Origin: Coprinellus micaceus
Lineage: Eukaryota; Basidiomycota; Agaricomycetes; Agaricales; Psathyrellaceae
NCBI GenBank assembly: GCA_951394405.1
Contig: OX596335.1
Coordinates: 3,782,001 to 3,846,000 of the forward strand
Direction of reading: 5' to 3'
Length of the DNA stretch: 64,000 nt
Shown: positions 8,265 to 18,100 of the stretch, in pieces
How the letters are laid out: each line of letters begins with the position of its first letter
Position numbering within the stretch: the stretch's first letter is position 1
The notes under the pieces: generated by a model
Told to the model about the DNA's origin: nothing
Database searches by the model: none
Seen by the model: the letters and a program-made list of their open reading frames with translations, nothing else
Made by a program: the position numbers and the translations under genes

Positions 8265-8796
8265 AGGATGAGGTCTTTCGTGGTGTCTAAGAGCTGCTGG
8301 ACGTCGTCGATATGTGCGAGTTTTAGAATGGTGGAGGAGCTTCGGTTTCCACCGGTTGTCGTAGAGAGGGGAAACGGGGGTTGAGATGAGGGTAGTCAAG
8401 AAGGTTGATACAAGGATAACAAGCTAAGGTACATCGGTATGAGATAAGGGTATATATACTGAGAGGTACGAGTCGCTATGAGTCACTATGAGTCCGAACG
8501 AAGTTCAGAACGCGGCTGCGTATACTACGGAATGCTGCGCTGGACTGCGTACAAGTAAGCAGGACTGCGCGAGCTGAGTAAACTAACTGCGCAAGACTGC
8601 GTACAAGTAAGCAGGACTGCGTCTATACGTCATACAATACGAGTCATAAAAGAATGGGCGTCTAGCGCTAGTGAAAGATAATCTATATTACATAAAAGAA
8701 AGAGATAGCCGCTCGAAGATAAAATAAGTCCGCGACAGATAAGATAAAAAGATAGGGGTAAAGAAAAAGTGTAGTACGTGAAGCTTAAACGTAACA
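8032..8796 (-). repeat. Element 1 5' LTR (765 bp)
   Basis: TG...CA ends match the 3' LTR, and the target duplication GTCAG follows at 8797-8801. The copy lacks one 32-bp U3 repeat unit present in the 3' LTR and differs at two bases that I found. It supplies the promoter for the element: TATATATA at 8458-8451, RNA start near 8425, and the R-U5 frame beginning at ATG 8399. Confidence 0.95.
8416..8458 (-). promoter_or_regulatory. LTR promoter: TATA box and predicted RNA start
   Basis: TATATATA (8458-8451) stands 33 nt above the first base of AGCTTGTTAT (8425). The same 33-nt spacing is found in the 3' LTR (1251/1218) and in element 2's otherwise divergent LTR (10476/10443). A RNA start at or just before AGCTTG would put the PBS-complementary sequence at the RNA 5' end. 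Confidence 0.65.
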
Positions 8797-8801
8797 GTCA
8801 G

Positions 8802-9196
8802 CGTGTGTTATGAGTGACAAGATTGGGGGCGAACACTTTATAGTTGGCCAGGTGCCAGTCCCAGTGTGCTTCTGACAGCAGCCAGGACGCCTTCGGGTAG
8901 GTTGAGCTTCTCGATGGAAGCGCATGCATTGATTCTTGTCAAAGCGCCTTCTTGTCGGAGCGCTTCTTGTCGAAGTACTTCTCTTCGGAGCACCTTCTCG
9001 TCGGAGCGCTTCTTGTCGAAGCACCTTGTCGTCGAAGCGCGCCGACTCTAACTCTGATTGAGGCACGCCGACGCTGAGTAATCACCAAGTTTCGTTCGTG
9101 CGCCCCGCAGAAGCTAGTACGGCGCCAGTGGTATGTACATTACAAGATCAGCAGTCCAGGATGGTGAATACAAGTCTAAGATGCAAGTAGTCGTCC
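8802..9196. other. Former RMI1 upstream region, with degenerate GCGCTTCTTGTCG repeats
   Basis: This 395-bp host segment lies between the right target duplication of element 1 and the stop codon of the next minus-strand gene. Before insertion it abutted the RMI1 start, so it should contain the RMI1 promoter and the neighbour's terminator. From about 8935 to 9050 it holds several imperfect copies of (GA)GCGCTTCTTGTCG(AAG) and related pieces. No coding potential is convincing. Confidence 0.6.
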
Positions 9197-12100
9197 TTAG
9201 TGAAGAAATTGAGCATTCAGAAAAGCCATGTCGCCGTCGCCCCGCCTTCGTTTATTGGAGCGGTTGTCAACATACCCACCGCCCGTTGAAGACCCCTCCA
9301 TAAACATATCTGGCGCGTAACCCGCTCTCCCTTGGGGGTAGCTAGGAATGGGGCCTGCGGAATAGCAGTCAGAAAGTAGATTCAGAATGGATCAAGCATG
9401 CTTACTGTTGATATTCCAGGAATTTGTCAAAGCATGGTTGGATGCTTGAGCAGCATGATGTGCTAGCATGCGCATCGGCGAAGCGCCTTCAACTGACAGG
9501 TGCGTCAGACGGACGTCCTCAGCAAGAGAGGACCAACTTACATCCAGTCGGTGTTACGACTCGGTTGGGGTGTCTCCAACAGTCGGCTCGGTCTGGTCAA
9601 TCTCTGGCACGCTCGATATCGGCGATCGTAGTCGTTCTACCAGTGTGCGCGGTTTGGCGGCCGTACGTCACGTCTCGGGTCGGGGGTGATGTCGTCGATC
9701 ACTTCTCTCCTTACTTCCTGTTGCAATGTCGGCGATTGCTATCCTAGGTACTGCGTTGTCGTCGAAGGTTGTTAGACCTTATATGTCTGCGTCATAGATG
9801 TCGTTATGTCTTGGTCGGGGGCGATGTTGACGATCGCTCTCTTCTTACTACGTGTGCGCTTTTGGCGTTCGCTATCACGTTCTGTATACCCTAGTCGAGT
9901 TGGTGTCTGTCTATATTAGTACGGAAATCATCAATGTCTTGACAAGTGGGATGTCAGCGATCCCTATCTCATCCTCTATGTCGACGTCCCAGATGTCTCT
10001 GTGTCGATGAAGCTTGAGTCGTTGTCGTCTGTCTTCCTCGGCTACTGGAGTCTTCAGATGTAATCTCTCCTATGTAGAGTTTAGTCGTCATTTGCGAAGT
10101 CCTGGATATCTGCGTCGTATATATTCGTTGTATGTATCTCCATCCTTATGTTGATGCGGGAGTCGTCGGTGTCGACCATAGTTGTTGTCGATGTCTATGA
10201 CGACGTAGTCGGACTTAGTCTTGAGAGATCTGTCTGGCTTGTTCTCCTCGTTGTTCTGGGATAGACGGCTGTCAGATTAGATCATCTAAATGAGACTCAC
10301 TTCTCATCGGCGTGGTGCTAGATCAGTGAATGCAGAGAGTGACGAGGTGGACAACCATTACTGGTTTCCCTGAGAGTTTGGGGAACGAAGTGATAGACGT
10401 TTGACGAAGGCGAAAGATGGGTAAGATACAAGTATAACAAGCTAAAGTACACGGGTATGTCTAAGTGGTATATATACCTAGAGGTACGAGTCGCTATGAG
10501 TCAGTACAAGTCCGAGTTGAGTCAAAGAACAGCCGCATATACTACGGAATGCTGCGCGATGCTGCGTACGAGTAAGCAAAGCTGCGCAAGCTGAGTAAAG
10601 CGAAGCTGCGCAAGCTGAGTAAAGCGAAGCTGCGCAAAGCTGCGTAGAACGAGTCATACATACTGCGCAAGGCTGCGCGAAACGAGTCATACAATACGAG
10701 TCAAAAGAGATAATCGCTTGAAAATAAAATGAGTCCGCGATGAGATAAGATAAAAAAGAGAAGATAGGGGCAAAAAGGTAAGTACGTGAAGCGAAGCGTA
10801 ACATTACCCCCTTCGTATGCTTCGAGACCCTGGATCGAAAACCTTAGTTGACGATGTTCCAGTCAGAGTCTTCTCCATACCACCCGTCAGGGTCGTCGTT
10901 TTCGTCGTCGGGTTTTTCTGGGCATTCCCAGGCGTAGTGGTGTGGGGCGTGGTATTTGCAGTAGGGGCACTGCCATTTGATGTGGTCGGTCTTGCGGTGG
11001 TTCTTCTCGTTGCAACTCCTGCAAGTCTCTCCTCTCCTCTTCTCCTTCTCTTCTTTGGATAGCCCTCCAAGCGTGACCTTCCCCCACGTAAGGTTGCGAT
11101 AGTCGAGGTTGCGAAGGGTGAGATGGGCGTTGCGGACGTCGATACGGATGTCGTCCATTGCATCTTCGATGGAACGGATCCAGTGTTGGCGGCGGCGACT
11201 GGCGTTCTGCACTCTTCTGAACAGTTCGCGACATAGTTTGTTGTGGTGGGTGTGGGCGCCAAGGGTGAACTCGTGGATGTCATTGAGCTCTCTAATCCTT
11301 TCTTCAGCGACCTCAACCTCCCTCATCCAGCTGGGCCAAAGGAGTTTGCGGCCAGGGTTGGCAGCGCCGAATAACGATCCCGTCTTGCCAGCTTGGTCGA
11401 CGAGATCTTCGTACGTCGTCATGGCTGCAACCGTACGTTCGGCGGTGACGATCTCATCGTCAGTGAAGGCAGTGCGGAGGTCGTGGGGTTTGCCTTCTTC
11501 GTTCTGGAAGGCTCGTTCAGGGAGGCGGGCAACGTCAGGGGCAATGAGGAGGGAGTTGAGGTTTCGGACGTCGATATCGTAGGCGGCGTTGGTCGAGATG
11601 GGAGTGAAGGACATGGGGGAGTAGTCGGGGGTGGCGGTGTAGACGGTCGAGGGGGTCGAGATGGCAGACATTGTAGTAGAAGAGGGGTTTGAGTAGGACG
11701 AGGTTGGTTTGGATGTGGAGTTTAGGCTGGTAAGCTGGAAATGGTTTGGATCGATGTCGTGACTGGTTGTGCCTTTTTATGGTCGTTTTGGGATGACCGA
11801 GGTGTGTTCCGGCTCCTAGTTTCATCATATTCAGACCGTCTGATCGGATTTTGAATGATTCCGTCGCAGTCGACACGTTGATTGATGATATCCGTGATTC
11901 CATGTTTTTCTTCTCCTTTGATGTTTTTGAGGAGGAGGTTCTGGATGCAATGAGCTGCGGGCGTTGATGACATTGTGTGGGAGAGAAGCCATGCATGGCG
12001 GATTCTGTGAGTTCTTCGTTTCGCAGGGATTTCGAGTTGGTCGATGTGAGGTCGATTTCTTTGATGATTCCAAGTGATCTTGGTTGTTTAGGTGACACCT

Positions 12101-15100
12101 TCTTTGGCTTCTGTGGGAGTTTCGGGTTCCTGGCTTCTAACCGTATATTGTCGCCTTTCTTGAACAGTGTCTTCGTTGCACTGGTTCGTGCGATCGTCCG
12201 ATTTCATGCGAATTCGTGGGTGACGAGCGTCTTGTCTTGGATTCATTCCAGGTCTTTGAACCTTTCTTTGTTTGCGAGGTGGTTGCGTTTCCATGATAAA
12301 TTCGAAAGGGACGTGTGTTCTGTCGGGTTGGGAGTTGTGGATGAGCTGGAGGATGGGTGGTGCGTGGTTCCGAGTCATTGGGTTGGTAGAGCAATAGATG
12401 GCGAGACATGCTTCTATTTCTTGGTTGACGTGTTCAGTTCCTCCGTCGGTCTGAGAATGAAAGGCGGTGATAGGGCGAAGTCGATTTTCAGATGATCGAG
12501 AACATTGCGGAAGGTTTTAGCGGCGAATTGGGGTCCTCTGTCGAAAATGAGATTGTCTGGGAGGCCATAGTGTGCGAAGATTCTGCGAATAAATGCTTCC
12601 ACAGTTTGTTCTGCGAATAAATGCTTCCACAGTTTGTTCTGCGGTGATCGTTTTGTTGCGAGGTTCCAAAATTACCCCCTTCGTAAGACCATGGTCTACC
12701 ACGACCATGATGGAGTCGTATCCGTCTGAGTGTGGCGGGTTGGTGACAAAGTCGATGGATAACTGGGTGAATGGGCGTGCTGATTCTGGTGCGGTTATGG
12801 GGAGTAGACTCGGTTTTGACAGGTTGGATAATAGTTCTTGGCGTAAGCTGGTTGACGTCGGTCTTGGTGATTTTACATGATCTGTGTCGTTGATGGTCTT
12901 TTCTGTCTTGCTGGACATTTCCCATCTTCTGGGCCAATTTTCCAGAAGAGAAGTTATGGCGAGATCGTTTACGTCTTTCTTCGGAGATGTTGTGATGCGT
13001 CGTTGGTTGTTCAGTCGAATTTGATGGGGTTAGGTGGTGGCATGGTGACTTCTTTTTGTCGTGGTCGTCAGAACTACTCGTTGGATCGTCGTGGGATGGC
13101 ATCAGGCTGGTGTCTCCTGATGTTTATCGGGGTCGAGTTCCTTTGTGGTGTTTAATCGTTCTGGGGGTAGGACAGATCTTGAGGTGTGTTCGGATAGATT
13201 ATAGTTCTCTTGAGAGACTCGGTCGTGTTTGTGTTGAGTGAATATCGATGCCGTGATTTTTGATGAGATGTTGGTGAGAGTTTCAAGCCTTAGAGGTGAT
13301 CGTCGTTTTCTTGAGATCCTATTAGGTCTGTTGTTCTTGACTTCATCGATCCGTCTGTTGATGCGAACAGGTAATCCAGCTTGAATATTCTTTGGAGCGC
13401 AGGTTTCTTTCTTGAGTTTGATGGCGTAGTCATATTCTCATGCTGGTGGGAGCTTGGCGACGGCATGCCGATGGGTCTTGGACTTTTGATTTCGGTCTTC
13501 GTTTCTTGGTGACTGAGTTGTTGTTGAGTCTCGTGCGAGTGGTCAGGTATTTTGACAACTTGGTTCTTGAACCATAGTCAGGGGTGGGGATCTCTTCTTT
13601 GTCAAGTTTCCTTGAGGTCAGTAGAGTAGGTCAACTCTCGTTCCAAGCGGGGTCTTTTGGTCTCTCTAGAGTGGATCACTCTTTCGATTGATGGTCGTAG
13701 GTAGTTGAACATAGTGAGCGATGTGTCTGGTTTGTCGAGGATCATACGTTCTTGGGTTCCAAGGGGTTGTCGGAGACGGTCGGTTAGCGTTTTGATAGCT
13801 TTGAGAAAAACTCTGAGTTTGTCGACTTCTCTTCTTGCTGCGGTTTTAGTGATACCGTGCATCCGACTTTTTGGTTTGCATGGGTGATGGTGACAGGGGC
13901 GTGCGTGCTTCGATTGCTAGACTTGATCAGAAGTGGGACCATGAGGTAATCGTCGGCGGCGAGTTGATTGAGGCACGTAGTGTTTTCTCGATGAGAATCT
14001 TTCGAGTAGAGAGTGGAGCGATTGGTTGGATATGCTGGGTTGTCATGATCTGGTTCGAAAAATTATGTTTCCTTCTTGGGGGGGGAACGGTTCGTTTGGC
14101 TTGAATCGTTTGTCGTCCTTGATGTGTTCTTCGGAACAGTTTAATGTCTCTGTCGGTTGATGGGTTTGACGCGTGGGACGTTTTCGGATTCTGTGCTGAG
14201 CGAGATTGGGGTTCTCTGTAGAGCATGAAGTTGTCAGGGGATCCTTCGAGTGGGAAACAGAAGTGATTGATGGGGTGCGTTGAACAACGGTGATTCTGAC
14301 TGAGGGGTTCTTTTTCCATTTGGGGAGCGGTCGTCTCATTGATTTGGTGGTTCACAGTCGATGTTTGACAGGTTTCCGGGAGCATTTACTTCCTTCGTTT
14401 CGGTGGTGGAGTCAATGTTCGAGACGTCTGGGTCTTTGGCAGAGTGATACGACTGGTGTTTGTTGTCTGTGGCGATAGGGTTGGTATTCATAGCGTCCTT
14501 TTAGATTTCCGGTGGGACTGGGCGTTTAGAGTTCTTTCTTGTTTCCACAGTAGGTGTAGGCGAACGCCTTGGTATCGGGGATTGTATTGATCGTGGTGTC
14601 TGTCAATTCTGGCTGTTCTTTGATCGGTGTGGGTGGCTGCATCAAAGTTTGATTGTATTGGTGTCGGTGATCAGGATGCTTTCTCGTGGGAGTCCTTGTC
14701 GTTTCGGCGGTAGCTTAGATTTCTCGCTAAGTCTCTCTGTGAAGGCATCTGTTTGGTCTTGGTTGATTCTTGAATCTTGTTGCTTGAATGTCGTTTCCTC
14801 CGGTCGGGTTTTCCGTAGGCGAGAGTCTGGGTGATATGTTCGGCTTCTGATGACGTAGTAATTTCTCCTTTTGGGTCATGTTTTTGGCTTGGGAAGACTT
14901 CTTTGTGAGCTAGGGGTTTTCTGGAGCGGTTGAGAGATTGTTGTGGGAGTTTTCCTTCTGGTGTGGAACTTTGGCAATAGTTCCTTGGTCGTCTTGATAT
15001 GCGGCCCTTCGTGGTTAGAGGCGTGGCGTTAGGTCGTTTCTTCAGTGATCTGTTTTTCTGGTAAGGCGTCTTCCGATAGTCTTCCATTTCTTTGTTCTGT

Positions 15101-18100
15101 CGGTCTTGGTCACGTCGTTTCTGAAACGCGGCTTCTTCTTCTCTGGTCTTCCTTAGTTCTTCTCCGTATTTTTCCTGTAGTTCTCGGGCTTCGGCTCCGG
15201 CGGCTTCGATTTCTAGTTTCCTGGCGATGTATTGAGCAGTTACTTGTGCTCGTCGTTCTTCCTTTCGCTCTCGACGGAGTCTTTGGGTAAGGGCAGTTTC
15301 TGTTTCTTGATGTTCGTCTTCAAGAGCTGGTAAGCGGGTTTCGAGATCAGACGGATCTACTGAGGGGTATAGGAGTCGGTGTGGGCAGGGTTGATAGATG
15401 CAGGCTATCCAACTGTCTTCTCCTTGAGTGGTAGTGTCTGCCCAGTAGTCGAGTAGGGCTCCGGAGTCGTAGGTATGTGGGTAAGGTTTGCACTGTTGGT
15501 CTGGCGAAGGTGGAGTTCCCGGTCGATTCGGTGAATCCGTTGTGTCTATTTCCTGGCCGCGCTTGAGGCAAGGGCGGCGTTTGTTGAGCTTGTTATTCTG
15601 TTACGACTCGGTTGGGGTGTCTCCAACAGTCGGCTCGGTCTGGTCAATCTCTGGCACGCTCGATATCGGCGATCGTAGTCGTTCTACCAGTGTGCGCGGT
15701 TTGGCGGCCGTACGTCACGTCTCGGGTCGGGGGTGATGTCGTCGATCACTTCTCTCCTTACTTCCTGTTGCAATGTCGGCGATTGCTATCCTAGGTACTG
15801 CGTTGTCGTCGAAGGTTGTTAGACCTTATATGTCTGCGTCATAGATGTCGTTATGTCTTGGTCGGGGGCGATGTTGACGATCGCTCTCTTCTTACTACGT
15901 GTGCGCTTTTGGCGTTCGCTATCACGTTCTGTATACCCTAGTCGAGTTGGTGTCTGTCTATATTAGTACGGAAATCATCAATGTCTTGACAAGTGGGATG
16001 TCAGCGATCCCTATCTCATCCTCTATGTCGACGTCCCAGATGTCTCTGTGTCGATGAAGCTTGAGTCGTTGTCGTCTGTCTTCCTCGGCTACTGGAGTCT
16101 TCAGATGTAATCTCTCCTATGTAGAGTTTAGTCGTCATTTGCGAAGTCCTGGATATCTGCGTCGTATATATTCGTTGTATGTATCTCCATCCTTATGTTG
16201 ATGCGGGAGTCGTCGGTGTCGACCATAGTTGTTGTCGATGTCTATGACGACGTAGTCGGACTTAGTCTTGAGAGATCTGTCTGGCTTGTTCTCCTCGTTG
16301 TTCTGGGATAGACGGCTGTCAGATTAGATCATCTAAATGAGACTCACTTCTCATCGGCGTGGTGCTAGATCAGTGAATGCAGAGAGTGACGAGGTGGACA
16401 ACCATTACTGGTTTCCCTGAGAGTTTGGGGAACGAAGTGATAGACGTTTGACGAAGGCGAAAGATGGGTAAGATACAAGTATAACAAGCTAAAGTACACG
16501 GGTATGTCTAAGTGGTATATATACCTAGAGGTACGAGTCGCTATGAGTCAGTACAAGTCCGAGTTGAGTCAAAGAACAGCCGCATATACTACGGAATGCT
16601 GCGCGATGCTGCGTACGAGTAAGCAAAGCTGCGCAAGCTGAGTAAAGCGAAGCTGCGCAAAGCTGCGTAGAACGAGTCATACATACTGCGCAAGGCTGCG
16701 CGAAACGAGTCATACAATACGAGTCAAAAGAGATAATCGCTTGAAAATAAAATGAGTCCGCGATGAGATAAGATAAAAAAGAGAAGATAGGGGCAAAAAG
16801 GTAAGTACGTGAAGCGAAGCGTAACAGTCGGAGCCACTTGGTCAAGAGGTAGGTATGATTGCAACAGTGGCGCACTTTCGTCTAAGGTAACGGATTTGAG
16901 TCGTCACCTTGATAAAGGAACCGCAGTAAACTTACATTGACCATGCGTGTAATGTGCCTGGGTGGTTGGTGGTGGAGCAGTTTCATCTAGGAATGCGCGT
17001 TAGACACCACCCACGGCCTGAGTGCAGTTGGCTTACATCGAGCCGGGTATGCTCGCTCGTCTGGAGGTGCATAAGCCTGCACAGGCACGGCAGCGTCTGG
17101 AGGGGGAATCAAATTAATAGTTAGTTTTTGGGGAGGATAGGGATCGTACATTGATAGTGTTGCTGTGGATGCATGGGAGGAGGACCCACCATTTGCGCTG
17201 GGGGAGCAGTTTCGGCTAGTGTGTATTAAGCCCGGATTCAAAGCCAAGGTCAGTGAACTCACATCGAATACGGTGCGTGTTTTCAGCAGGGGGAGGGTGT
17301 AATAGCATGGGAGGCACCAAGTGATCTGGAAAAGACAAATCAAGTTCAGTACGTGCTTTTAGGATAGAAATTTTACAGGCGCACATTGGGTGCTCTGAGT
17401 ATCGTGCGGCTGGCATCCGCCTGGTCCCTGCTGATGGAGACTGCCGCTCGCAGGACAATGCAGATCCTGCGGAGGCAGGACTTTGGCCTGTGGCTGAGTT
17501 CGTGGTTGGTGAGGCTGGCCAGTGACGGTAACTGGAGCTCGCCGACCCTTGGCAGGAGTAGGTGCGCTTCTATGAGACACTGAAATAGACCGGGTGGGGC
17601 CAGGGGCTTGGGGCATTTCTACTTCTGATTCAGCGTCGAGAGCAGTGAGAAACGAACGACGACATGAGCAACTTACTTCCAGTGCGCGTCTGTGCTTTTA
17701 CGAGAAAAGCGGGAACGTCGGCTGCAACATTTCCGTCAGAGGACCCAAAGCTATGTCATTATAAACACGCACCAGCAGCACGGTGAGCTTCACTGTCCAG
17801 GCCGTGGTAATAGTTAAGGCTCCCCTGTCGCGCCAGTCTTGGGCCATAAGGGAGCTTGCCCACAGCCTTCGGTGTCAGGATTCCCGAGAAGTCGGCGATG
17901 ACCCCATCTTTGTCGGTAAAACAGGCCAGGGCTTCAAGAGCTCTCACAAACCCAACGCCGTTGAGATGGTGGAAATTGACTACAAGGCCTTGATCGGGTG
18001 TAATGGAGCTAGAGCCCTGTGCTTTGTGACCGACAACACCCCCACTTCTCATCCACTCAAGGTAGAGAAGCGCTGTACGTAGAGTAGATGAAAAAATTGA

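Larger units (their letters stand above)
825..8796 (-). mobile_element. Element 1: Ty3/gypsy chromovirus LTR retrotransposon, apparently intact
   Basis: The 7.97-kb element is bounded by LTRs at 825-1621 and 8032-8796, both TG...CA, and flanked by the 5-bp target duplication GTCAG (820-824 and 8797-8801). Sense strand is minus: 5' LTR, primer site, gag, pol (protease, RT, RNase H, integrase, chromodomain), a third ORF, polypurine tract, 3' LTR. I see two substitutions plus a 32-bp copy-number difference between the LTRs, so insertion is recent. No stop codon breaks gag, pol or the third ORF. The primer site resembles the self-priming Tf1 group, yet gag and pol are in different frames. It sits between RMI1 and that gene's former promoter. 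Confidence 0.95.
9552..16826 (-). mobile_element. Element 2: non-autonomous LTR retrotransposon related to element 1
   Basis: The 7.28-kb element is bounded by LTRs 9552-10803 and 15599-16826 with a 5-bp target duplication GTCGG (9547-9551, 16827-16831). Its LTRs share the first ~120 bp, the TATA/RNA-start block and the ends with element 1 but are otherwise longer and different. Inside, the 3' ORF is intact, pol is reduced to frameshifted fragments, and the leader next to the PBS is nearly identical to that of element 1. The LTRs look identical apart from a 24-bp repeat unit. So pol was already broken when the element last moved, which points to mobilisation in trans. Confidence 0.93.

Noticed and set aside
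8785..9066. 93-codon minus-strand ORF over the 8.95-9.05 kb repeats
   Set aside because: It runs from the LTR edge into repeat DNA, is Arg/Ser-biased and has no conserved motif.
11722..14670. Repeat-induced point mutation as the cause of element 2 decay
   Set aside because: The lesions I can see are mostly indels and a tandem duplication rather than dense C-to-T changes, and the LTRs are untouched.
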